From Pyrinomonadaceae bacterium (GTDB lineage: Bacteria > Acidobacteriota > Blastocatellia > Pyrinomonadales > Pyrinomonadaceae): DNA of 64,000 nt. This document shows positions 10,096 to 17,516 of this stretch, piece after piece. Position 1 is the first letter of the stretch; every line of letters starts with the position of its first letter. Location of the stretch: positions 168,452 through 232,451 of the forward strand of contig JAIBCB010000005.1 in assembly GCA_019694355.1 (NCBI GenBank), read 5' to 3'. The notes under the pieces were generated by a model that had not been told where the DNA came from, ran no database searches, and saw nothing but the letters and a program-made list of their open reading frames with translations. The position numbers were made by a program, and so were the translations under genes.

Positions 10096-10126
10096 GCGGA
10101 TCCGAGATCTCGGGTCCGCATTTTTG
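10096..10126 (+). terminator. Rho-independent terminator after the 9105 gene
   Basis: GCGGATCCGAGA pairs with TCTCGGGTCCGC (one G-T pair), followed by ATTTTTG. It lies 28 bp after the stop codon. Confidence 0.8.
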
Positions 10127-10131
10127 CGTTT

Positions 10132-10161
10132 TGGGACAGATCTGGGACAGCCTTTGGGACA
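10132..10161. repeat. Three TGGGACA repeats spaced one helical turn
   Basis: TGGGACA occurs at 10132, 10143 and 10155, with 11 and 12 bp steps. It lies about 210 bp upstream of the ATPase gene. Such an arrangement can be a cooperative protein-binding site, but nothing here shows which protein. Confidence 0.45.
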
Positions 10162-10332
10162 AATAAGTCATTTCTTTTCAATCGTTTGGCAGAATTCAGC
10201 GGAAATCTCGCGAAAAAAAAGAGACAACGAATGCGCGAATCGACGGAGCAGAGAAAGGCAACGGATCCGCCGATATAGAGGAATAGCCCGCGACCAACGG
10301 CCCACGATCCATAAATTGTCAAAAAACAACTA

Positions 10333-10371
10333 TTGCAACCCGCGTTGCATCTGTGCTACATTGTATCACAG
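10333..10371 (+). promoter_or_regulatory. Promoter with two dyads before the RecA-like ATPase gene
   Basis: A perfect dyad TGCAAC-CCGC-GTTGCA occupies 10334-10349 and a second, CTGTG-N11-CACAG, occupies 10351-10371. They overlap a possible promoter: TTGCAA at 10333-10338 and TACATT at 10357-10362, spaced 18 bp. Transcription would start about 4 nt before the ATG at 10373. Dyads over a promoter suggest an operator. Confidence 0.45.
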
Positions 10372-10372
10372 G

Positions 10373-11488
10373 ATGTCAAATGTTGTAGCAAATCTAACGA
10401 CCGATGTGACCGCCCCAAAGCCTCTTCGCAAGGCCAGCGATGTGTTGAAAGCCCTGAAGGATGAAAAGCGGGAGCTGCTTTTTGACGAGTTATGGGCGAA
10501 GGGCGAGCTGGCGATCCTGTTCGGTGAGCCCGGAATAGGCAAGAGCCTGCTTGCGATGCAGCTTGCCGACGCGCTCACTCGCGGCCGCCCGATCGTCGAG
10601 TTCCTAAAGATGCCCGAGAGACCGCTCAAGGTGCTGTATGTCGATCTTGTATTGAACGACGCACAGTTCTGCGGCCGCTACACGCGGGAAGCCGGGGACG
10701 GTGAAATACGCACGTACGAATTCTCTGAAGAACTTATGTACGATAGGCCGCCCGAGGGTGCGGACGTTGCCGAATGGATACGCAACGCGGTTGAAGCGAA
10801 CCCGTTGGATATTGTGATAGTCGATGATCTCTCGGTAGTTTCGCTTACGGACGACGGCACGCGTGAGAGGCTGCACCTTTTGCTTGAACTTCGCAGGCTG
10901 AGCCGCGTTCACGGCCTCTCGGTGCTCGTTCTGGTGGATTCATGGCCGTCCGGGTATGAGCTCACAACTGAAGCTACGCTTCGCCGCGGGCGCGTACTCT
11001 GCAACTATGCAGACAGCGTCTTTACCATCGACGGCTTGGACGAAACGGATCTCCGAATGATCGTGCAGACACGTTCGAGCGGCGGAGATAGGTTCTGGAC
11101 CGAAAACAACCGGCTTTACGGAAGGGTCTCTCAAATGGCGAGCGGGCTTTTAGGGTTAGTGTTCCCCAATTGCGACCCGAAGAAGAACGGCCTTCCCGAT
11201 CAGATCCTGCGTATCAAAGAGTTGCGCGACGAGAACAAAATGACGTTCAGAGATATCGCGGAATACCTCGAACTATCAAAATCGGCCGTCCATAGGCTCT
11301 ACTCGATGTGGAAGCCCGACATGGACGAGGATGAAGTCGAGGAAGATGAAGTCGCTTATCAAGTCGAGGAAGAAGAAGGAGAAGAGGATGAAGATGAAGT
11401 AGATGAAGATGAAGATGAGGATGATGAATACGATGACGATCTAGAAAATGAGGACGATCTGGAAGAAGATCCGGATGACTCGAGCTAG
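10373..11488 (+). CDS. RecA-like (AAA_25/RepA-type) ATPase with HTH and acidic tail
   Basis: The ATG at 10373 gives 371 aa. The frame is open for 83 more codons upstream, but those residues are basic, low quality and overlap promoter-like sequence. Walker A is GEPGIGKS (residues ~50-57); Walker B is DIVIVDDLS (~141-149). This is the RecA-fold ATPase group that includes plasmid RepA-type helicases and KaiC-like regulators. A helix-turn-helix follows (MTFRDIAEYLELSKSAVHRL, about 289-308). The last ~55 residues are almost all Glu and Asp and are encoded by GAAGAT-type repeats. A DNA-dependent regulatory or replication role is plausible but unproven. No plasmid or partition genes are nearby. Confidence 0.75.
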   Translation: MSNVVANLTTDVTAPKPLRKASDVLKALKDEKRELLFDELWAKGELAILFGEPGIGKSLLAMQLADALTRGRPIVEFLKMPERPLKVLYVDLVLNDAQFCGRYTREAGDGEIRTYEFSEELMYDRPPEGADVAEWIRNAVEANPLDIVIVDDLSVVSLTDDGTRERLHLLLELRRLSRVHGLSVLVLVDSWPSGYELTTEATLRRGRVLCNYADSVFTIDGLDETDLRMIVQTRSSGGDRFWTENNRLYGRVSQMASGLLGLVFPNCDPKKNGLPDQILRIKELRDENKMTFRDIAEYLELSKSAVHRLYSMWKPDMDEDEVEEDEVAYQVEEEEGEEDEDEVDEDEDEDDEYDDDLENEDDLEEDPDDSS

Positions 11489-11626
11489 GCGTCTAAAGGC
11501 GGCACATCGGGCCTGACCGTGTTCTCTGTGCTCTTCTTTGGTTGATCTTCCGATGGGCAGGAGGCCGAATGTGTCTTTGAGCCGCAGTTTTTGCACACCG
11601 ACGGACAAATGCGTTATGGCTTGGGA
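11489..11626. other. Spacer after the ATPase gene
   Basis: Contains another CTCTGTG-type word (GTGTTCTCTGTGCTC at about 11520). No gene is visible. The palindromic repeat array begins at 11627. Confidence 0.45.
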
Positions 11627-11785
11627 TTTGTTTTAGCTTAGCCACGCCGTTCACGGCGTGGTTAGCGTTCGGAAAAATTCGCCGACGGCGTTTACGCCGT
11701 TCAATTCTGCCAAGCCCGTGAACGGGCTGAAACGATCTTCTCGGCGTTTACCACGCCATAAATGGCGTGGCTAAGCTAAAACAAA
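11627..11785. repeat. 159-bp MITE-like palindromic element with 22-bp terminal inverted repeats
   Basis: The left end (11627-11648), beginning TTTGTTTTAGCTTAG, is a perfect 22-bp inverted repeat of the right end (11764-11785). Between them lie further hairpins: CCACGCCGTTCACGGCGTGG, GACGGCGTTTACGCCGT, AGCCCGTGAACGGGCT and CCACGCCATAAATGGCGTGG. A second near-identical copy starts at 12589. The REP-type hairpins next to a transposase at 11945-12346 suggest a non-autonomous element mobilised by it. Confidence 0.75.
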
Positions 11786-11793
11786 GACTGTCC

Positions 11794-11860
11794 ACTAGCT
11801 AAAGCTAGTGGCAATTCGGTAGAAGATCCCTAGCGAGGCGGAGGCTAGTGGCAATTCAGC
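11794..11860. repeat. CTAGTGGCAATTC repeat pair
   Basis: Two copies of GCTAGTGGCAATTC lie here; the first is part of the hairpin ACTAGC-TAAA-GCTAGT. This is a repeat family different from the GCCACGCC palindromes on either side. Confidence 0.5.
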
Positions 11861-11878
11861 GGCTTGGGAGTTGTTCGA

Positions 11879-12422
11879 GCTTAGCCACGCCGTTTACGGC
11901 GTGGTCAGGATCGCGAAAAAATACCAGAGGGCGTTCACGCCCTTCTACTCGTCAATGCGTTCCAATCGATCGTGAATGGTTCCCCTTTTGTGATGCTGCT
12001 CTTGATTCCGGATATAATCCAACACCCACTGCAGATCCTTAGTGCCGAACGATACAACTCCGTAACCATGCTGCCACTGCAGGCGTTTGCCCATCGCGTA
12101 GGAACTTCCACCTTTTAACTGCCCGATCCACTCATCAAGATGCAGGGACGGTTTGACCGAAGCGGCAATATGAACGTGCGTTTCAATTCCACCGATTCCA
12201 TGAAAATAAGCTCCTTGAGTCTCAACGATCTTGTTTTTAAGAAACGCGTATAGGTCAGGCTTCATCGCACCGGTGATCAACGGCAGATCATCTTTTGCGT
12301 GCCACGTTATATGCAGATTGATCTCGGAATAGACCCTTATAGACATAGCAATACGAAAAGCCCGTGAACGGGCTAAAACAATTTTCCCGACGCGTACCAC
12401 GCCATAAATGGCGTGGCTAAGC
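11879..12422. mobile_element. Putative RAYT element bounded by 13-bp inverted ends
   Basis: GCTTAGCCACGCC at 11879-11891 is the exact inverse of GGCGTGGCTAAGC at 12410-12422. Between them lie a left half of the palindromic repeat, the RAYT gene on the minus strand, and a right half with AGCCCGTGAACGGGCT. The organisation equals the 159-bp element with the transposase gene inserted in its middle, so this is the likely autonomous form. Element borders are inferred from the inverted ends only. Confidence 0.6.
11945..12346 (-). CDS. REP-associated tyrosine transposase (IS200/Y1 family)
   Basis: The 133-aa product begins MSIRVYSEINLHITWHAK; the ATG at 12346 is chosen because the open frame upstream runs through the palindromic repeats. 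The HUH-type metal-binding motif reads THVHIAA (~residues 58-64) and the catalytic tyrosine is probably in WVLDYIRNQEQHH near residue 112. These are features of the Y1 single-strand transposase domain of IS200/IS605 TnpA and of RAYT proteins. Length fits RAYTs. It is flanked by REP-like palindromes in its own spacer, the classic RAYT context. It looks intact. Confidence 0.88.
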   Translation of the reverse strand: MSIRVYSEINLHITWHAKDDLPLITGAMKPDLYAFLKNKIVETQGAYFHGIGGIETHVHIAASVKPSLHLDEWIGQLKGGSSYAMGKRLQWQHGYGVVSFGTKDLQWVLDYIRNQEQHHKRGTIHDRLERIDE

Positions 12423-12588
12423 GAAGCCGACGGATTGCTGCACGAAAACATTGCGTGGCTAAGCGAAAATAACAGGTGCCTGTGCGAAACGGTTTTTCCG
12501 CTCTCGCCTTTAGCTTTAGCGACGCCGTCCATCGGAGCTGTCGTCCCGCGTTTTGGCTTAACCGCGAGCTTTAGCGTCGCGAATGCTT
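12423..12588. other. Repeat-derived spacer
   Basis: Degraded pieces of the GCGTGGCTAAGCGAA family recur here among low-information sequence. Apparent reading frames on both strands consist of repeat sequence. No gene supported. Confidence 0.45.
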
Positions 12589-12743
12589 TTTGTTTTAGCT
12601 TAGCCACGCCGTTCACGGCGTGGTTAGCGTTCGGAAAAATTCGCCGACGGCGTTTACGCCGTTCAATTCTGCCAAGCCCGTGAACGGGCTAAAACAAATT
12701 TCCCGCCGTGTACCACGCCATAAATGGCGTGGCTAAGCGAAGC
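12589..12743. repeat. Second copy of the 159-bp palindromic element
   Basis: The first ~110 bp match 11627-11740 almost base for base; the right end, GGCGTGGCTAAGCGAAGCC, differs from the perfect terminal repeat of the first copy after the GCTAAGC. It is a direct duplicate lying on the other side of the transposase gene. Confidence 0.75.
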
Positions 12744-13089
12744 CGTTATCACTACTATTCAACAGATCATGAATGCCGTAATGCCGTTTCGGTTTTTGCT
12801 CAGCCACGTGTTTGGGTACGTGGTCAGTTCTGAGACGCACCAAGAGATTAACACCGGCCGCAATTCTTTGAAAACGGGCGATGTTACGGCGAATTATCGC
12901 GATGTTACGGCGAACCGCGGCGACAGGGTCGTGAGATCTAGCTGGCCTTCCTAGAACCGGGAGCGATAGCGACTGGGCTCGCTTGTTTCAGAGAGAACCA
13001 CCCCGTCACCCGAAGCGGGTGCCACCCCTCCTTCGTAAGGAGGGGAGCTTTTGGTGTACGCGTTCCGACCGGCATCATCCCGAGCGTTT
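12744..13089. repeat. Mixed short repeats downstream of pgsA
   Basis: Contains a 21-bp-spaced direct repeat GCGATGTTACGGCGAA (12878 and 12899) and two hairpins at about 13007-13050: CACCCGAAGCGGGTG and CCCCTCCTTCGTAAGGAGGGG cut at 20 bases of stem-loop. The hairpins follow the end of pgsA on the minus strand and may terminate its transcript, though no T-run is evident. Confidence 0.5.
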
Positions 13090-13767
13090 CTAGCGTTCCG
13101 GGGTGGAGCGGACGCGGAGGAAATAGCGGAAGTAGTCGAACATTGACCAGACGGAGAGGATGACGGAGACCCAGATGCCGAGGCGGCCGACGAGGTAGCC
13201 GAAGACCTTCCAGTCGTTCGAGGTGAGCGAGAGCGTCAAGAGATCGCTGAATGCTGTGCGGACCTCGGCGACCTCCCAAAACGCCGCGGGATAATCGAGT
13301 CCGAAATTGGAGACGGGAATCGTCCCATTCGCCGCGGCAACGAGCAGTGCGACGATGGCGACGCATTGCGCCCACATCTTTATCTTGCCGAGCATCTGAG
13401 CCTGAATGACGATGCCTTCGGTAACGGCGATCGAACGCAGGCCGGTGATGATGAACTCGCGTCCGATGATGACGACCACGGCCCAGGATGGCGCAAGATG
13501 CTTCTCGACAAGGACGATCAGTGCGGCCGAGACGAGCAGCTTATCTGCGATCGGGTCGAGGAATTTGCCGAGGTCTGAGACCTGATTCCTGCGGCGGGCG
13601 ATCTGGCCGTCAACGATGTCGGTGAGCGATGCGGCGATGAAAAGAACGATCGCGAAGGCGTATCCGCTGATGCCGAGTACGCTTTCCGCGATCGGCGTCA
13701 GAAGAGCGACCACGATAAGCGGCACGATCAAGATCCTTGCGATTGTAAGCCAGTTTGGTAGATTCAC
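13090..13767 (-). CDS. pgsA: CDP-diacylglycerol--glycerol-3-phosphate 3-phosphatidyltransferase
   Basis: Makes phosphatidylglycerol phosphate from CDP-diacylglycerol and glycerol-3-phosphate in the inner membrane, first step to phosphatidylglycerol and cardiolipin. The CDP-alcohol phosphotransferase motif is complete: D50-x2-D53-G54-x2-A57-R58-x8-G67-x3-D71-x3-D75. The N-terminus, NLPNWLTIARILIVPL, is typical of PgsA rather than of phosphatidylserine synthase. Several hydrophobic helices are visible. It starts with GTG at 13767. Its length, 225 aa, is slightly above the common ~190 because of an insertion near residues 150-190. It is transcribed divergently from the zinc-ribbon gene at 13930. 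Confidence 0.9.
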   Translation of the reverse strand: MNLPNWLTIARILIVPLIVVALLTPIAESVLGISGYAFAIVLFIAASLTDIVDGQIARRRNQVSDLGKFLDPIADKLLVSAALIVLVEKHLAPSWAVVVIIGREFIITGLRSIAVTEGIVIQAQMLGKIKMWAQCVAIVALLVAAANGTIPVSNFGLDYPAAFWEVAEVRTAFSDLLTLSLTSNDWKVFGYLVGRLGIWVSVILSVWSMFDYFRYFLRVRSTPER

Positions 13768-13929
13768 CGCATTGCTCTCAGGTTCTATGGCGTCGCTTAC
13801 ATCTTAAGTGTCCGATTTGCAAACTTCAAGACACGCCAATACGCGACACTGCGTTTTTGTAACAATAACCGGCTGATGCGATAATCGATGCAAGTTACAA
13901 CTAGATAAAAGGAGTTTGAATTACCGAAC

Positions 13930-14229
13930 ATGGCAATTGACCTGAAAGACCGCGGCGACGCTCTCGAGAACGAATATTTCAGAAAGCAGGAAGCCGAACT
14001 TCTCGCGAAGATGAAGGCAAAGCTCGAAGCAGAAGGTGCCGCGGAAGCCGCTGATGCGGCCGCATTGAAATGCCCGAAATGCGACGGCACGCTTCATGAA
14101 AAGGATTTTGAGCATATCGTGATCGACGTGTGCGACAAATGTTCGGGCGTTTGGTTCGACGCACACGAATTTGTGCAGGTCGCGATGAAGCAAGAAGGCT
14201 CCGGCTGGTTCGGAAATCTCTTCAAATAA
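13930..14229 (+). CDS. TFIIB-type zinc-ribbon small protein
   Basis: A 99-aa protein with a charged helical N-terminal half (residues 8-45, rich in Glu, Lys, Ala) and a zf-TFIIB zinc ribbon in the C-terminal half: C48-x2-C51 and C68-x2-C71, followed by GVWFDAHEF, a hallmark of this family. Its role is unknown; relatives are cytosolic. AAGGAG at 13909-13914 is 15 nt before the ATG, which is far, but no other start is available in frame. The esterase gene follows 6 nt later, so they are probably co-transcribed. Confidence 0.8.
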   Translation: MAIDLKDRGDALENEYFRKQEAELLAKMKAKLEAEGAAEAADAAALKCPKCDGTLHEKDFEHIVIDVCDKCSGVWFDAHEFVQVAMKQEGSGWFGNLFK

Positions 14230-14235
14230 CGAAAG

Positions 14236-15108
14236 ATGAAACTCTGCCGTTCTCTTTGCATTTTGGCCGTTGTAGCTGCATTCGCGGTATCTTCTTATGC
14301 GCAGGCAGCGGCTGCTACGGCGTTGAAGGTGCAGGAGCAGAAGCTCGCGAGCAAGCTAATGGCCCGCGAGATGCCTTATCGCGTGCTCTTGCCGGCGGGC
14401 TATGAGACGGCGAAAGCCGAGCGATATCCTGTGATCTACCTGCTTCACGGGCTCTACGGGCATTACACGAATTGGACGGATAAGACAAAGGTCGCCGAAT
14501 ACGCGGCCAAGTATCGCTTCATAATCGTAACGCCCGAGGGCGCCGACGGATGGTATATCGATAGCCCGCTGGCTTCGCACGAGAACTACGAGAGCTACAT
14601 CGTTAAAGAGCTGATCCCGGAGATCGATGCGAAATTCCGGACAAAGGCTGACCGCAATGATCGCGTGATCGCCGGGCTTTCGATGGGCGGTTACGGTGCA
14701 TTGAAATTCGGATTGAAGTATCCGGAAATGTTCACGCTGATCGGTTCATTCAGCGGTGCGTTCGGAACTTCGCAATTCACTGAAAAAGCTGCCGGTGATA
14801 TTGGTAAAACGGTTGATGTTGTGTTTGGCCCGGTCGGTAGTAAGACCAGGCTTGACAATGATGTATACGAATTATTCCTTGGAACCTCGCAAGCGGATCT
14901 GAGGACCCTTCCGTTCATATACCTCTCGTGCGGTACTGAGGATTTCTTGTTTGAAAGCAGCCGCCAGTTTGACGGCCTTTTGCGAATTCGAAATGTACCG
15001 CACGAATATCGCGAACTTCCCGGCGTCCACGATTGGGTTTTCTGGGACGATCAGGTCAGGGAATTCCTCGCCGTTGCGGACAGGCATCTTGCCGCTCGAA
15101 AGAAATAG
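14236..15108 (+). CDS. Secreted esterase of the esterase D/S-formylglutathione hydrolase type
   Basis: Alpha/beta hydrolase (PF00756-type). Residues 1-23 are a signal peptide ending SSYAQA, so the enzyme is exported, unlike cytosolic FghA. The nucleophile elbow is GLSMGG with S149; the acid is probably D236 (SCGTEDFLF) and the base H265 (GVHDWVFW). LLHGLYG (~69-75) is the oxyanion-hole strand. The substrate is not predictable; carbohydrate or siderophore esters are possible. It lies between the zinc-ribbon gene and the inositol-phosphatase gene, the latter starting 4 nt after its stop, which indicates an operon. Confidence 0.85.
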   Translation: MKLCRSLCILAVVAAFAVSSYAQAAAATALKVQEQKLASKLMAREMPYRVLLPAGYETAKAERYPVIYLLHGLYGHYTNWTDKTKVAEYAAKYRFIIVTPEGADGWYIDSPLASHENYESYIVKELIPEIDAKFRTKADRNDRVIAGLSMGGYGALKFGLKYPEMFTLIGSFSGAFGTSQFTEKAAGDIGKTVDVVFGPVGSKTRLDNDVYELFLGTSQADLRTLPFIYLSCGTEDFLFESSRQFDGLLRIRNVPHEYRELPGVHDWVFWDDQVREFLAVADRHLAARKK

Positions 15109-15112
15109 ATAA

Positions 15113-15877
15113 ATGCTGAATTTTGCCATCGAAACGGCCCGTGACGCCGGTGCTATTCTGCTTGAGAAATTCGGGCGAAAGATCAAGATCTCCAAAAAGG
15201 GCGATATCGATCTCGTGACCGAGGCCGATCTTGCAAGCGAAGCGCTGATCCTCGAACGGATACGCTCGCATTATCCGAAGCACTCGATCCTCGCCGAAGA
15301 GAGCGGTGAGGCCGTTGTAAAAGGCGGCGATACGACGTGGAAGTGGATAATCGATCCGCTCGACGGAACGACGAACTACGCGCACAATTATCCGTGCTTT
15401 TGCGTCACGATCGCCCTAGAACACAACGGCGAAGTCGTCGTCGGCGTAACGTACGACCCGACGCGAGATGAGCTTTTTGCCGCCGAAGCAGGGGCCGGTG
15501 CGACGCTGAACGGCAAGCCGATACGCGTCTCGGCGATCGACAAATTGAGCGACTCGCTGCTCGTTACGGGTTTTCCTTACGACATCAAGGAACGCAAGGA
15601 GCCCGCACGTCATTTGCACGAGCTTCTGATGCTTTCTCGTGGCGTTCGCCGTGACGGATCGGCGGCGCTCGACCTCGCGTATGTTGCCTGCGGGCGTTTT
15701 GAGGGCTTCTGGGAAGAGGGCTTGAATCCCTGGGATATCGCGGCGGGAACGCTGCTCGTGAAAGAAGCGGGCGGGCAGATCTCGTACTTTGACGGATCGG
15801 CATTGGATATTTATAGACCGCCACTTACGGCGAGCAACGGCCTGATCCACGAGCAAATGATCGCCGTTCTCAAGTGA
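15113..15877 (+). CDS. suhB: Inositol monophosphatase family protein
   Basis: Mg-dependent phosphatase of the IMPase/SuhB family. Metal ligands are visible: E62-E63 in AEESGE, D81-x2-D84 in DPLDGTTN, and the late Asp in NPWDIAAG near residue 206. The overall order and 254-aa length fit bacterial inositol-1-monophosphatase. True substrates could be inositol phosphate, a sugar phosphate or PAP; the SuhB-like name is a family label. It starts 4 nt downstream of the esterase gene, and accD begins 32 nt later. Confidence 0.88.
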   Translation: MLNFAIETARDAGAILLEKFGRKIKISKKGDIDLVTEADLASEALILERIRSHYPKHSILAEESGEAVVKGGDTTWKWIIDPLDGTTNYAHNYPCFCVTIALEHNGEVVVGVTYDPTRDELFAAEAGAGATLNGKPIRVSAIDKLSDSLLVTGFPYDIKERKEPARHLHELLMLSRGVRRDGSAALDLAYVACGRFEGFWEEGLNPWDIAAGTLLVKEAGGQISYFDGSALDIYRPPLTASNGLIHEQMIAVLK

Positions 15878-15909
15878 ACGGCCTTTTGTGGTAGTCTGAT
15901 TTTTTCTTT

Positions 15910-16776
15910 ATGGCATGGTTTCGCAGGGAAAAACCGAAGATCCAAAACGGTGAATCCGAAGAAAAACGCACGGTAAACACCGAAGGCATTTTTGTGAAAT
16001 GTCCGGAGTGTGACGCCGCCCTCTATAAGCGCGAATTGACCGAGTCGCACGAGGTCTGCACGCATTGCGGGTATCACTTCCGATATTCGGCCCTGGAACG
16101 GCTCGCGCTCGTTTTCGATGATGAGGAATTTGAGACGCTCGACGAGAACATCACGTCGGGCGACCCGCTCGGATTCTTTGATTCGAAACCTTATCCCGAC
16201 CGCATCAAACAGGCAAAAAAAGCCTCGGGATTGAACGAAGCGGTCGTCTCCGCAAAGGGTACGATCGGCGGACACAACGTGTATGCCGCAGCGATGGATA
16301 TGTCGTTCATCGGCGGTTCGATGGGTTCGGCGGTCGGCGAAAAGCTCACACGTGCGATCGAATACGCGCTTCGAGACAAGGCAGGCGTGATCATTTTCTC
16401 GGCTTCGGGCGGAGCACGTATGCAGGAAGGCACGCTGAGTTTGATGCAGATGGGCAAGATCTCGGCGGCTCTCGCGATGCTGCACGAAGCCGGATTGCCG
16501 TTCATCTCGGTGCTTACGGATCCGACGACCGGCGGTGTTACGGCGAGCTTTGCGATGCTCGGCGATCTGAACATCGCAGAGCCAAAGGCTCTAATCGGCT
16601 TTGCGGGCCCGCGGGTTATCGAACAGACGATCCGCCAGAAACTTCCGAAAGGATTTCAACGCAGCGAATTCCTGCTCGAACACGGAATGCTCGACATCGT
16701 CGTTGACCGCCGCGAAATGCGCGACACGCTGATCCGCGCACTCGATTTTATGATGCCGGCAAGAAAGGCGGCTTAG
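15910..16776 (+). CDS. accD: Acetyl-CoA carboxylase carboxyltransferase subunit beta
   Basis: Beta half of the carboxyltransferase that makes malonyl-CoA for fatty acid synthesis. The N-terminal zinc ribbon is C31-x2-C34 ... C50-x2-C53, followed by the crotonase-fold core with GSMGSAVGEK and SASGGARMQEG, both diagnostic of AccD. Length 288 aa is normal. No Shine-Dalgarno sequence is visible; a -10-like TAGTCT at 15892-15897 lies 12 nt before the ATG, so translation may start on a very short leader. A DinB-like gene follows 5 nt after the stop. The alpha subunit gene is not in this window. Confidence 0.95.
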   Translation: MAWFRREKPKIQNGESEEKRTVNTEGIFVKCPECDAALYKRELTESHEVCTHCGYHFRYSALERLALVFDDEEFETLDENITSGDPLGFFDSKPYPDRIKQAKKASGLNEAVVSAKGTIGGHNVYAAAMDMSFIGGSMGSAVGEKLTRAIEYALRDKAGVIIFSASGGARMQEGTLSLMQMGKISAALAMLHEAGLPFISVLTDPTTGGVTASFAMLGDLNIAEPKALIGFAGPRVIEQTIRQKLPKGFQRSEFLLEHGMLDIVVDRREMRDTLIRALDFMMPARKAA

Positions 16777-16781
16777 AAAAT

Positions 16782-17237
16782 ATGAACCTGAACGAAACGC
16801 TGATAAAGCTGTATGACCGCGACCTTGCGAAACTGCGTGAGGAGATCGAAGCCTATAAGGATGAAGCAAGCCTTTGGTCGCGATACGGTGAACTGCCGAA
16901 CTCGGGCGGCAATCTTGCGCTGCACCTTTGCGGCAATCTGCGGCATTTTCTCGGTGCGGTGTTGGGCAATACCGACTATGTAAGAGATCGAGACTCGGAG
17001 TTCGCACTGCGCGACGTTCCACGCGATGAGATACTCACCGCCATCGACGAAACTCGCGAGGTCGTTTCTGCAACGCTCTCAAAACTCACTGCCGATGACC
17101 TCGCAAGAACTTATCCTCTCGAAGTTCTCGGTTACCCGATGACGACCGAATATTTTCTTATCCATCTTGTCGGACACCTCAGCTATCACCTTGGTCAGAT
17201 CAACTATCATCGGCGCACCGTCTCCCTGGCTGCTTAG
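16782..17237 (+). CDS. DinB-superfamily (DUF1572-like) protein
   Basis: A 151-aa four-helix-bundle protein of the DinB/YfiT type. The putative metal-binding histidines are in ALHLCGNLRHF (~46-56) and VGHLSYHLGQ (~136-145), the spacing expected for this superfamily. Members include thiol-dependent transferases (mycothiol or bacillithiol) but most are uncharacterised. It begins 5 nt after accD and is likely co-transcribed with it, without an obvious functional tie. Confidence 0.75.
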   Translation: MNLNETLIKLYDRDLAKLREEIEAYKDEASLWSRYGELPNSGGNLALHLCGNLRHFLGAVLGNTDYVRDRDSEFALRDVPRDEILTAIDETREVVSATLSKLTADDLARTYPLEVLGYPMTTEYFLIHLVGHLSYHLGQINYHRRTVSLAA

Positions 17238-17271
17238 GCGGCCTTTATGAATTCCGCATTGCGTTCTGCGC

Positions 17272-17277
17272 TATAAT
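17272..17277 (+). promoter_or_regulatory. -10 box of the toxin-antitoxin promoter
   Basis: TATAAT lies 11 nt before the ATG of the UPF0175 gene, with no good -35 box 17 bp upstream. Transcription would begin about 5 nt before the start codon. Confidence 0.5.
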
Positions 17278-17288
17278 GTTCGGTTGGG

Positions 17289-17516
17289 ATGAGTACATTG
17301 ACGATCCAACTTCCTGATTCGGTCGAGATTGAGCGGTCGGACCTGCTTCGGATGATCGCTGCGCGATTGTACGAACGCGGCGTGCTGTCTCTCGGTCGCG
17401 CAGCCGAAGTCGCGGATATGTCCAAGTGGGCATTTGCCGAGATACTTCCCGATTACGGCGTGTCCGTAATAAACTATCCGGCCAGCGAACTCGCCGAAGA
17501 TCTGGAACATGCCTAA
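17289..17516 (+). CDS. UPF0175 family antitoxin
   Basis: A 75-aa protein with the UPF0175 layout: an N-terminal strand (TIQLPDSVEI), two helices, and a helix-turn-helix-like segment LSLGRAAEVADMSKWAFAEI, ending with a strand (VSVINY) that usually contacts the toxin. UPF0175 proteins are commonly encoded just before DUF3368 PIN-domain toxins, as here. The next gene overlaps its end by 8 nt, typical of toxin-antitoxin operons. It probably also binds its own promoter. Confidence 0.85.
   Translation: MSTLTIQLPDSVEIERSDLLRMIAARLYERGVLSLGRAAEVADMSKWAFAEILPDYGVSVINYPASELAEDLEHA

Noticed and set aside
9120..10322. 400-codon minus-strand frame opposite the 9105 gene
   Set aside because: Mirror of codon bias; the plus strand has a signal peptide, Shine-Dalgarno, promoter and terminator, the minus frame has none.
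10124..10372. Longer N-terminus for the RecA-like ATPase
   Set aside because: The extra 83 residues are low-complexity, overlap promoter and operator-like dyads, and do not look like a domain.
12347..12616. Longer N-terminus for the RAYT protein
   Set aside because: The 90 extra residues are translated palindromic repeats; the conserved protein begins at 12346.
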